Below the pieces are notes generated by a model. It made no database searches, was not told where the DNA came from, and saw nothing but the letters and a program-made list of their open reading frames with translations. The position numbers and the translations under genes were made by a program. A stretch of 64,000 nucleotides of DNA from Ga0077536 sp943370145 (GTDB taxonomy: Bacteria; Pseudomonadota; Gammaproteobacteria; Ga0077536), in NCBI GenBank assembly GCA_943370145.1, contig CALRPY020000002.1:1-64000 (forward strand), in the 5' to 3' direction. Positions 1 through 9,121 of the stretch are shown here, piece by piece; within the stretch, counting starts at the first letter, position 1, and each line of letters starts with the position of its first letter.

Positions 1-70
1 GGGGACAAGAAACCGGGGACAGACCACGATTTCCGCGGAAATCGTGGTCTGTCCCCGGTTTCTTGTCCCC
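1..70. repeat. Perfect 70-bp palindrome, REP-like
   Basis: Bases 1-35 are the exact reverse complement of bases 36-70, so the whole element can fold into a 35-bp hairpin with almost no loop. The outer arm begins GGGGACAAGAAACCGGGGAC. A partial repeat of the right arm (GTCCCCGGTTTCT) follows directly at 65-77. Elements with this GGGGACAGACC-type sequence are scattered between genes in many proteobacteria and resemble REP-type repeats mobilised by RAYT transposases. No such transposase is in the window. The element starts at the window edge and may extend further. Confidence 0.85.
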
Positions 71-204
71 GGTTTCTCCGGAACGCGCCGCCCCAGGTCG
101 GGCTTCCCGCGCCAGCCGAGCGGCGCGGCGTCGCAAACAAGGCGCGGGAGAGGCGAAGAGGTGTGCCTGCCGCCACTTCTGCGTTAGGATCTCGTCCCCG
201 TCAC

Positions 205-281
205 GCGCTCGTAGCTCAGCTGGATAGAGTACTGCCCTCCGAAGGCAGGGGTCACAGGTTCGAATCCTGTCGAGCGCGCCA
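205..281 (+). tRNA. tRNA-Arg (anticodon CCG)
   Basis: The 77 bases fold as a cloverleaf. The acceptor stem GCGCTCG/CGAGCGC is followed by G and an encoded CCA. The D arm is GCTCAGCTGGATAGAGT, the anticodon stem CTGCC/GGCAG encloses loop CTCCGAA (anticodon CCG, reads CGG), and the T arm contains GGTTCGAATCC. A possible -10 box TAGGAT lies at 185-190. The tRNA stands alone between the palindrome and a cupin gene. Confidence 0.97.
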
Positions 282-390
282 CTCCCAACGCCTGTCATGC
301 CACTTTTCGCCGCGCCGACGGATCTGACGCGCCGCACCCTGTGCTAGCGTCTAGCTTCCCCGGACACACGCACCGATGAGGAGCTGACAG

Positions 391-873
391 ATGAACAAAC
401 CGCAAATCCTGCGCGCCGAATTGCCGGCGGGTTTCGACCTCGACACGGTCCAGTGGTACCGCCTGGTGGGTGGCACCGACTTCGACTATCCCGTCAATTA
501 CGCGGTCGCGGTCGTGGACGCGGACGTTGCGGCCGGTTGGGTCGAGCTGCTGGTGAAGTGGGAGCCGAACGCCTATTGCCACTACCACAGCCATCTCGGC
601 ACGACCCGCTCGGCGGTGCTGCGCGGTGAGCAGCATCTCGTCGAGACGCGCCAGCACGAGACGGTGCACAAGGTCCGGCGGGCGGGCTTCCAGGGGTCGA
701 TCGCCGATGGCGACACGCACATGGAGTACGCGGGGCCCGAGGGCCTGACGATGCTCTTCAGCATCCAGGCCGGGGATGGCCGCCTGTTCGATTTGATCGA
801 CCGGGACGGCAAGGTCTTCGCCACCGCGACGATCGAGGATCTCGTCGAGAAACGCTTTGGTCAGGCTGCCTGA
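391..873 (+). CDS. Cupin-domain protein
   Basis: A 160-residue protein with a single cupin barrel. The metal-binding region shows the histidine cluster CHYHSH near residue 70, followed by a GEQHLVE strand typical of small cupins of the ChrR/dioxygenase-like type. The ATG is preceded by GAGGAG at seven bases, so the start is well supported. A related small cupin lies at 37553-37999. Both share the pattern LLVK/FLVK, the histidine motif, then GEQ/GEH. The last codons overlap the 3' end of the convergent PEP-CTERM gene by 13 bases. Substrate and role are unknown; it could be an enzyme or a sensor. Confidence 0.8.
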   Translation: MNKPQILRAELPAGFDLDTVQWYRLVGGTDFDYPVNYAVAVVDADVAAGWVELLVKWEPNAYCHYHSHLGTTRSAVLRGEQHLVETRQHETVHKVRRAGFQGSIADGDTHMEYAGPEGLTMLFSIQAGDGRLFDLIDRDGKVFATATIEDLVEKRFGQAA

Positions 874-3800
874 GACCGCGCGGCGGCGCGCGAGCGCCGC
901 CGCACCGCGGGGAGCAACAGGCCGAGCGCCCCGCCAAGCAGCCACAGCGCCGGCGGCAGCGGCACCGCTGCGACGTCGATGAAGAGGCTGCTGCCCGCGC
1001 GCCGCAGCGCGAAGAGGCGGCCGTCCCGCGACCCGAAGCCCTGCAAATAGTCGAAATCGCCGAGCAGGGCATTCGCCATCAGGAACTCGAACGAGCTGCC
1101 GATCTCCGGCACGTAGCCGTTCAGCAGCGATAGTTCGAGCGTGCCGTCGAGTCTCGCCTGGCCCATCACGTAGAGACTGTCCGCCTTGCCGCCGAGGTCG
1201 AGCTCAATCCGCAGCGTGCCGTCCGGCATCTGCTCATAGTCGCCGAAGAGCCGGGCCTCACCGGCGGACATGCCCGGGGCAAAGGTGGCGTCCTCGATGC
1301 GCAGCGAGCCGTTGAGTTCCTCCGTCAGCAGGGTGCCGCCGCTGAAGTCCAGCGCGACGGGTCCCATCATGTCGATGCGCCGCGAGTTGAAGACGCCGCC
1401 GGCAAGGGCCAGCGCGGACTGGCGGGAATCGATCATCGAGTATTCAGCGTTCACCACGCCCTCGATCTCCACCGTGCCGTTCATCAGCGTGAAGCCCTGC
1501 ACCTCGAGGAAACTGTCGGCGCCGACGCTCAGTGCGCCGTAGTTGCGGAACTCGCCGTGCGCCAGCGTGAACTGCGCGCCCTGCAGTTCCAGCGTGCCGT
1601 AGTTGAAGAAGTAGCCGACCGGCGCATGGTAGGCCGCGCCGTTTTCCAGTGTCAGAGATCCGTGTTGCAGACGCAGTGAGGACTCCAGCGCATCGAAGCG
1701 CGCGGCGCCGCCCGAGATCAGGACGTCCGCGTCGCTACGCACGACACCGTAGGCGCCCGCCAGCGAGCGTACGCCGAGATCGATGACCCCCGGGGTCAGG
1801 ATCTCCGCGCCCGCCGCATCCTTCTCCACGACATCGCGGACGATCCACGAGCGACCGGCGTTCAGCCACAACCCGTCGGTTCCCTGGTAGTCGACAGGCC
1901 CCGCATCACGGCGCAGGAGTCCGTCGCCGACGACCGTGCCTTCGGCGATGCCGAGCGTGCCGCCGTTGACTTCGATGTCGCGCCACGCGGTGCTATCGTC
2001 TTCCTGCGTCACCATCGCACCGGCAACGCTGAACCGGCTGTTGCCGCTGAAGCTCACGCTGCCGCCGTTGACGATGAGCGCGCCGTGCACGTGCAACCCG
2101 GCGCCGTTCGTGACCGTGGTGACGCCGCCGCGATTCTCGTACGAGGACGCGGTGTGGAACTGCTGCTGGTCGAGGAGGTTCAGCGTGCCCCGATTGACGC
2201 GCACGGTGTTGAAGAAGGGAAAGTGCGCCGCGCCGGCCAGCGTGACGCGGGTGTCGTTGAACGCGAGCGTGGTGTCGAGCCCGCTGATACCGGTGAGTTC
2301 CACTTCGCCCGACTGCTCGTCGACCCGCTCGTCGAAGGTCAGATCGGCGAAGGTGTCGGCGTTGCCGAACACCTTGCTCACCGCCACATCGAGCCGCGCA
2401 ATCTGCGCCGACGAGGCCGCAGGCTGCGTATTGACGAACGGCACGTTCGCACCGAGCACCCGCCATTCGCCGCCGCCGAGACTGGCGCCGCCCTCGTCGT
2501 AGTCGACGATCGCGACATCGAACGCGAAGGTCGCGCCCGCATGGATCTGCACCACGCCCTCGTTGACGAGGTCGATCGGCTCGATGCGCGGCGGGAGGCT
2601 GCACGTGGTGTCGGGATCGCAGCGCTGACGCAGCGAATTGACGCCGCTGACGATGTCGATCAGCCCGTGGTTGTCGATGGTCAGCAGGCCTGAATCAGGC
2701 AGCCGCAGCAGCCCGTTGAGCGTGAGGCTGCCGCCTTCCTCGACGACGAGATTCAGGGCACTGGCAGGGCTGCCCGCGCTTTCCTTCGACAACCTGATCT
2801 CGCGCGCGAACCCGGTCGCCGAGCCGATGCCGGTGATGACCTCGAGCGCGCCCGCGATGGTGAAGTCGTTGGCCGCGGTGCCCGCGAACCGGAGCGTGGC
2901 GCCGTCACTCACGCTGAACCGCCCCGGCCGTGCGGCGTCGCCGGCGCCGGCGATGCGATCCGAGTCCACCTGGAGCAGGGTGCCCGGCCCCGTCGCGGCG
3001 ATGAGGCCTTCATTGCGCACATCGCCGACGAGCGCGAGCTGCGCACCGTTGCGCGCGCGGAATTCGCCCGTGCGTTCGTTCAGCAGCTCGGGCGTGTCGA
3101 CCATCAGCGCGCTGTGGTCGACGAGGATGCCACCGGCGTTCTCGAGGCGCAGCGTCGCCCGCAGCGTGCGCGTGAGGAGGTTCCCCCCGTTCACCTCGTC
3201 GGCGTAATAGGCCGGCGTGTCGCCGCTCGTCACGTCCAGGAACAAGGCACCCTCGGCGCTCACCGCGTCCCCGAAGCCCGTCTGGAACGGCCTGACAGCA
3301 TTGAATGCAAGCTGATGGTGCTCACCCTGAACGACGAGACCGCCGCTGACTTCGCCAGCGCTGTTGAACGCCACGCTGCCCGTGCCCTCGATCAGGAGCA
3401 GGCCGTCCGCGCCAATCGAGTTGAACCCGAGATAGCCGTCGCCGGTAATCCTGCCGTCGTTCTCCACGGCGCGCAGGCGGAAGCGCTGGGCATCGGTTTC
3501 CCCGATCCGGTAGGTCGAGCCCTCCGGCACGTGCAGGCCGTCAAGTTCGGTGAACGTGAACGGGTCGGCGATATGGCCGAACGTCTTCTCGTACAGCCTT
3601 GGAAATGGAAAATCATTCTTGAAGAATTGCGCGGTGACCGCGCGCTGCCTGCCAGGGTCGACATAATCGAGCGGGGCCAGCTGCGCGCGCGTGTCCAGCG
3701 TGTCGTCGCCGCGGCCGATGATGAGCAGGGTCTCCTCGAGCGCCTGCGGCACGGCGTGGGTGTCCATGCGGCGCAGGTTGTCGAGCGCGATGCCGGCGCC

Positions 3801-5408
3801 GGTGTCCGCGAGATAGGCGTCCTGGGTCGGCATGCCCTCGAGTGTCAGCGCTCCGTCCCACAGGCCGCTGCTCAGCCCGAGCTCGGACAGCGTGACGCGG
3901 AAGTCGTAGAGGTCGATGCCCGCGAATTCGCCGGCCAGCTCGAGTTTCTGGTAGAACAGTGGGCCGATCCGCTGCTTCCCGATGCCGAGCTTGAGGCTGG
4001 CCTGGGCCTCGAAGACCGCCAGCTCCATGTAGTCGCCGAGCGTGAGCGAAGCGCGCTGGCTGATCTCGCGCTGCATGCCGGTGAAGTCGACCGCGAGCTG
4101 CAGATCGCCCGGGCTCAGCAGCGTGAGTTCGGGGAGCCGATCCCAGCGCCCGGTGTAGGTCGACGCGCGGCTCAGCGTGGCGCCTTCGCGGATCAGGACG
4201 TCGACCGGCGCGCCGTTCTCGTCGAGGAAGTCCAGCGTGACATCGAGCCAGCTATCGATGGTCGTCTCGATCTCGTAACCGAGTTCGAGTCCATATTTGA
4301 TGTCGATCAGATCGTAGGTGAGGCGTGCGAGTTCGGTCTCCTGCGATCCCTCGCCGACCTTGATCGGGAATTCGAGGCCGGTGAAGGACACGTCGCTCAC
4401 GGCATAGCTTGCAAGCCCATCGAGGTCGAGGCCGACGCGCAGCAGGTCGCCCCTGGTGGTGCTGACGATCGCATTGTCCTCCACCGTCTGCGTCGTCAGC
4501 GCGCTGCTGGACGGGTTCACCAGCACCACCTCGCCGGCGCTCAGCAGCGCGTTGTCGGGCGGCAACTTCTTGCGGTAGAGCGCGGTGTCCTTGTCCGATT
4601 CGGGAATCAGGCCGGACAGGTCGAGGAAGTTGAAGTCGGGCAGTCTCGGCAGGTTGAAGTCGAGATCGAAATCGAACAGCGCGAGGTCGATTTCCGGGAA
4701 GTTCAAATCGAAGCGGCCAATCTCGTAGCCGGTCACGGGAAACAGCCCGTACTCCACGGTGCCGCTCGCACTGCCGCCGATACGTACGTCCAGGGCGGCG
4801 TCGAGGGCCGGCAGGGCGGGATCGAACACGAAGTTCGAGCCGAGCACGGTCTCGCCGACCAGGCGAAACGGCTGGCCGGCGCGGACCGCCGTCGGCAGCG
4901 TCAGGCGCGGTCCGGCCTGGATCGTCGCGTTGATGCCCGCCCCGCCCACCGTCATCCCGGCGTCGAGCACCACGCCGGCGTAGCCCTCGACCGACGACGA
5001 AAGACGCAAGCCGCTGCGCGTGTCCCGCCGCACCTCCGGCACGATGGTATTGCCCAGGACCTTGATCCCGGGGATCACGACGACGTTCTCACCGCCGCTG
5101 ATGTGGCCGATGCTGCCGCTCACGCCAAATTCCGCAATCAGCGCGTCGCTGCTGCTCCAACCGTAGCGTACCGGGTCGAAGCCATGGGACAGGTCGAAGG
5201 ACGAGGAGCCGAAGTCGTGCACCGTGGTGTCGGCCAGCGCGGACTGCACGCAGGCCAGACCGAGCAGCACGCAGCAGCGCAGGCACCTGGCCGGAGGTGG
5301 TGAGTCAGGTGCGGTCCGGGCGCGCGAGGCGCTTTGCTTGACCCGGGATCGGCTGGTGGCAACCAGGGTGCTGGTTGCGCCAGCCCGTGAAAGGCATGCC
5401 CTGGCCAT
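861..5408 (-). CDS. Giant secreted beta-helix-like protein with PEP-CTERM-type tail
   Basis: A 1515-residue protein. The ATG has GGAGGA five bases upstream. An unusually long basic leader (about residues 1-40) precedes a hydrophobic stretch ending at ALA-D, near residue 59, a likely signal peptidase site. The first half (to about residue 600) has no recognised domain. The second half is rich in short G/N/V-rich repeats such as NYGTLELQGA, like the right-handed beta-helix of autotransporters and adhesins, but there is no outer-membrane barrel. The C terminus has VPLPPALWLLGG, a hydrophobic segment and an Arg-rich end, the VPxP form of a PEP-CTERM sorting signal. Exosortase is not in this window. 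A surface or matrix role is inferred. Confidence 0.85.
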   Translation of the reverse strand: MARACLSRAGATSTLVATSRSRVKQSASRARTAPDSPPPARCLRCCVLLGLACVQSALADTTVHDFGSSSFDLSHGFDPVRYGWSSSDALIAEFGVSGSIGHISGGENVVVIPGIKVLGNTIVPEVRRDTRSGLRLSSSVEGYAGVVLDAGMTVGGAGINATIQAGPRLTLPTAVRAGQPFRLVGETVLGSNFVFDPALPALDAALDVRIGGSASGTVEYGLFPVTGYEIGRFDLNFPEIDLALFDFDLDFNLPRLPDFNFLDLSGLIPESDKDTALYRKKLPPDNALLSAGEVVLVNPSSSALTTQTVEDNAIVSTTRGDLLRVGLDLDGLASYAVSDVSFTGLEFPIKVGEGSQETELARLTYDLIDIKYGLELGYEIETTIDSWLDVTLDFLDENGAPVDVLIREGATLSRASTYTGRWDRLPELTLLSPGDLQLAVDFTGMQREISQRASLTLGDYMELAVFEAQASLKLGIGKQRIGPLFYQKLELAGEFAGIDLYDFRVTLSELGLSSGLWDGALTLEGMPTQDAYLADTGAGIALDNLRRMDTHAVPQALEETLLIIGRGDDTLDTRAQLAPLDYVDPGRQRAVTAQFFKNDFPFPRLYEKTFGHIADPFTFTELDGLHVPEGSTYRIGETDAQRFRLRAVENDGRITGDGYLGFNSIGADGLLLIEGTGSVAFNSAGEVSGGLVVQGEHHQLAFNAVRPFQTGFGDAVSAEGALFLDVTSGDTPAYYADEVNGGNLLTRTLRATLRLENAGGILVDHSALMVDTPELLNERTGEFRARNGAQLALVGDVRNEGLIAATGPGTLLQVDSDRIAGAGDAARPGRFSVSDGATLRFAGTAANDFTIAGALEVITGIGSATGFAREIRLSKESAGSPASALNLVVEEGGSLTLNGLLRLPDSGLLTIDNHGLIDIVSGVNSLRQRCDPDTTCSLPPRIEPIDLVNEGVVQIHAGATFAFDVAIVDYDEGGASLGGGEWRVLGANVPFVNTQPAASSAQIARLDVAVSKVFGNADTFADLTFDERVDEQSGEVELTGISGLDTTLAFNDTRVTLAGAAHFPFFNTVRVNRGTLNLLDQQQFHTASSYENRGGVTTVTNGAGLHVHGALIVNGGSVSFSGNSRFSVAGAMVTQEDDSTAWRDIEVNGGTLGIAEGTVVGDGLLRRDAGPVDYQGTDGLWLNAGRSWIVRDVVEKDAAGAEILTPGVIDLGVRSLAGAYGVVRSDADVLISGGAARFDALESSLRLQHGSLTLENGAAYHAPVGYFFNYGTLELQGAQFTLAHGEFRNYGALSVGADSFLEVQGFTLMNGTVEIEGVVNAEYSMIDSRQSALALAGGVFNSRRIDMMGPVALDFSGGTLLTEELNGSLRIEDATFAPGMSAGEARLFGDYEQMPDGTLRIELDLGGKADSLYVMGQARLDGTLELSLLNGYVPEIGSSFEFLMANALLGDFDYLQGFGSRDGRLFALRRAGSSLFIDVAAVPLPPALWLLGGALGLLLPAVRRRSRAAARSQAA

Positions 5409-5455
5409 GAGTATCCTCCGCTGATGCTCGAAAACCCTGCACGGATACTGAAACG

Positions 5456-5472
5456 GCCATGACGGTCATGGC
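5456..5472. promoter_or_regulatory. 17-bp palindrome upstream of the giant PEP-CTERM gene
   Basis: GCCATGAC and GTCATGGC flank one central base, about 50 bases upstream of the start codon at 5408. The size, symmetry and place suit a dimeric repressor or activator site, but I recognise no regulator family, and no promoter elements are obvious around it. Confidence 0.35.
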
Positions 5473-5655
5473 ATTTCGGGTGAGGGGCTTGTCCGTCGCC
5501 CACCTACACGGTACGGCGCTTTCGGGACATACTCCTGATCCCAATCAAGCCAGTGGCCCGCGTAGCGATTCGAGCGCGCACCTTCGCGGAATGCCCAATG
5601 GCGAAAACACTGCGCAGGGTTTCGGCCAGCGTGGGATGAAGGACCCGGGGCGGGC

Positions 5656-7110
5656 ATGATGCAGCGAGCCGAACGGCCGACCGGCGAGCGTCCGGTGCTC
5701 GGCGTCCTCGACGCCGTCGGCATCGTCACCGGCCTGATGATCGGCGCGGGCATCTTCACGCTGCCGGCGCAGGTCGCGGCGCAGGTGCCGGATGCGTGGC
5801 ATCTCTATGCGTTGTGGCTCGCCGGTGGCGTGCTGTCGCTGATCGGCGCGCTGTGTTACGCGGAGCTTGCGACGAGCTACCCGGACGCGGGCGGCGAGTA
5901 CGCGTTCCTGCGCCGCGCGTGGGGCGCGGACTGCGCGTTCCTGTTCGCGTGGTCGCGGGCGATGGTGACGGTCACCGGCACGCTCGCCTTCCTCGCGTTC
6001 ACCTATGGCGATTACATCAGCCGCCTCGTGCCGCTCGGTCCGCATTCGGCGGCGTTGCACGCCGGCGGCGCAGTGCTGGCCCTGACCGCGCTGAACCTCG
6101 CCGGCCTGCGCAGCGGTTCGGCGGCGCAGAACCTGCTGACGACCTGCGAGGTGCTGGCGCTCGCGGCGATTGCGTTCGCGGGGCTCTTCCTGCTCGACCC
6201 GGTGCCGACGACAGCCTCCACGGCGGTGTTCGACGCCGGCGCGCTGCCGGCCTTCGGTCTGGCCCTGGTCTTCGTGCTTTTCGCCTATGGCGGCTGGAAC
6301 GATGCGGCGTATCTGTCGGCGGAAACACGCGCGCCGGCCACGCTGGTGCGAGCGCTGTGGATGTCGGTGGTCCTCGTCACCGTGCTCTATGTGCTGATCA
6401 ACCTTGCCTGCGTGCGCGGCCTCGGCTTCGAGGCGCTGGCCGGTTCGCCGACGGTGGTGACGGACCTGCTGACGCGGGCGCTGGGCCCGCGCGCCGGCCT
6501 TGCGATCAGTATCGTCGTCGCCATCGCGATGCTGACGTCGATGAACGCGACGCTGATCGTCGGCGCGCGCTCGAATTACGCGCTCGGCCGTGACTACCCG
6601 CTCTTCGCGTGGCTGGCGCGCTGGCACGCCGCGCGCGGCACGCCGGTCACCGGCCTGATGCTGCAGGCGGCGGTGACCTTGCTGCTCATCGGTATCGGCG
6701 TGCTCACGCGCGAGGGCTTGCGCGCGATGGTCGATTACACCGCGCCGGTGTTCTGGCTGTTCTTCCTGCTGGTCGGACTCGGCATGCTGAAGCTGCGCCG
6801 CGCGGAGCCCACCCGCGTACGGCCCTACGCGGTGCCGTTCTACCCGTGGCCGCCGCTGGTGTTCTGCGTGACTTCCGCCGGCCTCCTGTATTCGAGCCTG
6901 GCCTATGCGCGCATCGGCGCCGTCGCCGGGGTCGGCGTGCTGCTGCTGGGCCTCGCGCCGTTGGCCATCGGGCGCCGCCAATCGCTGCTCGCCTGCGCGT
7001 TTGCGGTGATTGCGTTGTGCGTGATCGCGTGCGCGTGGCCGGGCGTCCGCGCTACCGCGCTCGCGGTGCTGCTGCGGGTCTTCGCTTCAGTCCCAGCGCA
7101 GTTCGAGTGA
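5656..7110 (+). CDS. APC-family amino acid permease
   Basis: A 484-residue integral membrane protein with about twelve hydrophobic segments. The first segment carries the GLMIGAGIFTLP motif (near residue 27) that marks the amino acid-polyamine-organocation superfamily, followed by a YAELATSYPDAGGEY region characteristic of its second and third helices. It is predicted to bring amino acids across the inner membrane. The exact substrate cannot be read from sequence. Two ATG codons lie in tandem at 5656 and 5659; the first is used here. The 3' end overlaps the convergent capA-like gene by 24 bases. Confidence 0.9.
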   Translation: MMQRAERPTGERPVLGVLDAVGIVTGLMIGAGIFTLPAQVAAQVPDAWHLYALWLAGGVLSLIGALCYAELATSYPDAGGEYAFLRRAWGADCAFLFAWSRAMVTVTGTLAFLAFTYGDYISRLVPLGPHSAALHAGGAVLALTALNLAGLRSGSAAQNLLTTCEVLALAAIAFAGLFLLDPVPTTASTAVFDAGALPAFGLALVFVLFAYGGWNDAAYLSAETRAPATLVRALWMSVVLVTVLYVLINLACVRGLGFEALAGSPTVVTDLLTRALGPRAGLAISIVVAIAMLTSMNATLIVGARSNYALGRDYPLFAWLARWHAARGTPVTGLMLQAAVTLLLIGIGVLTREGLRAMVDYTAPVFWLFFLLVGLGMLKLRRAEPTRVRPYAVPFYPWPPLVFCVTSAGLLYSSLAYARIGAVAGVGVLLLGLAPLAIGRRQSLLACAFAVIALCVIACAWPGVRATALAVLLRVFASVPAQFE

Positions 7111-8322
7111 ACCGTTGCGGCCGGGCTCGACCCGCGTCCTGAAGGCCGCGCCCTCGCGGTTCAGCATCGAGGCGAGCCATGCCGACTCGTCCGCGCTGGC
7201 CCGATTGACGCGGAAATGGCGGATTTTCATCGGCACCAGCTCGAGCGCGCGCAGGCGGCCGTTCGCGTCGAGGCGCGGAAAATACATCAGTGTCAGCGCC
7301 GGCCTGAACTGCTCGTGGCCGCCGATGCCTTCGTAATCGTTCAGGAAGTCGCCACATCCATACAGGATGAGACGCTCGCGGTGGACTTCGATGCCCAGCG
7401 GATGATGCGAGGAATGGCCGTGCACGACATCGACATTCGCGAGGTCGATCACGCTGCGCGCGAACTGCCGCGCGGCGTTGCTGACGGCGTACCCCCAGTT
7501 GCCGCCCCAGTGGATCGACAGCAGCACCACGTCGCCGCTCCGCCGATCGGCGTCGATGCGCGTGGCGATGCGCGCGACGCGGTCCTTCGCCAGATCCGGC
7601 AGCACGCACAGGCCCGGTCGCCCGGGGGCCGCCGCCCAGTCCGGCGGCACGCCCGAATCGGTCGTTGCGCAGGCGTAGACCAGAAGCCGCCGGCCGGCAC
7701 CCAGCGCGATCGTGGCCGGCGCCAGCGCGGCATCGGCGTCCTGCCCCGCGCCGGCGGTCCGGATGCCGGCAGCGTGCAGGGTCCGCAGGGTTTCGACGAG
7801 TCCGTGACGGCCCCAGTCCAGCACGTGGTTGTTGGCGAGGCTTGCGCAGTCGATACCGGCAGCCGTCAGGCACGGCAGGTTCGACGGGTGCATGCGGTAA
7901 TGGATGCCTTTTCCGGGCCAGTGTTCGCTCGCCGTGGTGACTGCGGTTTCGAGGTTCACGATGCGCGCGTCAGGCCGCACGCGTTCGAGTTCGGCGAGGG
8001 CGTCGCCCCAGATGTAATCGAACGCGGCCGCGCGCGGCAGCCGGCCCGATTCGCCCTCCGCGAGCGCCACGTAGCCGCGCGCCGAGCGCATCCAGGATTC
8101 GTGCAGCACGGGGTCGCCGGGATGCGGGAGGATCTGGTCGATGCCCCGGCCCGTCATGACGTCGCCGCAGAGGAACAGCGTGAGGTCCGCAGGGGGTGAT
8201 GCGGCGGACACGACGCTCAGGCCGGTGATCGCGGCTGCGCCCGATGCGGCGAGGAATCCACGCCGGCTGAGGCAGACTGGCGAGCCCGGTGTCGCCATTG
8301 CATTGCTTGCATCACGCTCCAT
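7087..8322 (-). CDS. CapA-family protein with Tat signal
   Basis: A 411-residue protein of the PGA_cap/CapA family, which has a calcineurin-like phosphoesterase fold and is linked to poly-gamma-glutamate or similar cell-surface polymers. Signature pieces are GDVMTGRGID, NLETAV, LANNHVLDWG, HWGGNWG and HGHSSHHPLG, in that order. The N terminus has SRRGFLAASG followed by a hydrophobic stretch, a twin-arginine export signal, so the protein should act in the periplasm. I chose the ATG at 8322 because it puts the twin arginines near residue 20 and has GGAAG just upstream. A frame-open ATG at 8298 and upstream codons up to 8463 are alternatives. Confidence 0.88.
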   Translation of the reverse strand: MERDASNAMATPGSPVCLSRRGFLAASGAAAITGLSVVSAASPPADLTLFLCGDVMTGRGIDQILPHPGDPVLHESWMRSARGYVALAEGESGRLPRAAAFDYIWGDALAELERVRPDARIVNLETAVTTASEHWPGKGIHYRMHPSNLPCLTAAGIDCASLANNHVLDWGRHGLVETLRTLHAAGIRTAGAGQDADAALAPATIALGAGRRLLVYACATTDSGVPPDWAAAPGRPGLCVLPDLAKDRVARIATRIDADRRSGDVVLLSIHWGGNWGYAVSNAARQFARSVIDLANVDVVHGHSSHHPLGIEVHRERLILYGCGDFLNDYEGIGGHEQFRPALTLMYFPRLDANGRLRALELVPMKIRHFRVNRASADESAWLASMLNREGAAFRTRVEPGRNGSLELRWD

Positions 8323-8510
8323 GTCTTCCGGTCGTGCGTCGGCGGCGTCGTTCGCGAAGGGGACGAGGCGCATGCGCCCTCGCGAAAAGCATGGTCGATG
8401 CCAGTGCGAAATGCGAGCGCACCCCGACCCGGCGGGCTTGTTGCGCAGGGCGCCATTCGGCACGCTTGACTGCCAATGCCACGCAGGCGTGCGCAGCCCG
8501 GAGATTGCCG

Positions 8511-9080
8511 ATGAAAGTCCTGTTTCTAGCCGCCACGCTCGCCGCGGCCCTGCCCGCTGACGGAGCCGTCGCCGCCGCCTGCCGGGGGGTCGAGTTTCCC
8601 GATACCGTCGACGTCGACGGTCACGTTCTCGCGCTGAACGGCCTCGGCCTCAGGCTCGCGACGGTGTTGAACGTGAAGGTCTACGTCGCCGCCCTGTACG
8701 TCACCGACCCCTCGCGCGACGCGTCGCGGGTGCTCGCTGCAGGTGCACCGAAGCGACTGGAACTCCACTTCCTGCGCGACGTCGACGCCGACAATCTCAA
8801 CGCATCATGGGACGAGGGCTTCGCCCGCAATGCGTTGGCACGGCTGCCCGGGCTGCGCACGCAGGTCACGCAGCTGAAGGGATGGATGAGCGACATGCGC
8901 GCCGGTGAACGACTGGTCCTCACGCAGACCAGCGGCGGTATCGCGGTCGATGTGGCCGGCACGTCCAGAGGCTCGATCGAAGGCGAGGAGTTCGCCGCGG
9001 CGCTGTTCTCGCTCTGGCTGGGGCCGCGTCCGCCTAATCCGGAACTCAAGGCGGGGCTGCTCGGGGGCGGGTGCGAGTGA
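8511..9080 (+). CDS. Chalcone isomerase-like secreted protein
   Basis: A 189-residue protein with a signal peptide of about 24 residues (hydrophobic LFLAATLAAALPADGAVAA), followed by a chalcone-isomerase-like domain with the pattern GLGLRLATVLNVKVYVAALYV. Bacterial members of this family lack a demonstrated isomerase role, and many are periplasmic proteins of unknown function. The ATG has GGAG seven bases upstream. It is transcribed divergently from the capA-like gene, with about 190 bases between the starts. A functional call beyond fold and export is not justified. Confidence 0.85.
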   Translation: MKVLFLAATLAAALPADGAVAAACRGVEFPDTVDVDGHVLALNGLGLRLATVLNVKVYVAALYVTDPSRDASRVLAAGAPKRLELHFLRDVDADNLNASWDEGFARNALARLPGLRTQVTQLKGWMSDMRAGERLVLTQTSGGIAVDVAGTSRGSIEGEEFAAALFSLWLGPRPPNPELKAGLLGGGCE

Positions 9081-9121
9081 ATCCGGCTGCGCTGGCCGGA
9101 ACAGGCCGCGTGGAATCCCGT

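Noticed and set aside
3114..5303. A long open frame (about 730 codons) on the strand opposite to the giant PEP-CTERM gene
   Set aside because: Composition is that of an antisense frame in high-GC DNA (rich in Arg, Gln, Glu, Val, no motifs). The opposite strand has a signal peptide, SD site and sorting tail.
861..5408. Classical autotransporter
   Set aside because: The body resembles passenger domains, but there is no C-terminal beta-barrel; the end is a PEP-CTERM-type tail.
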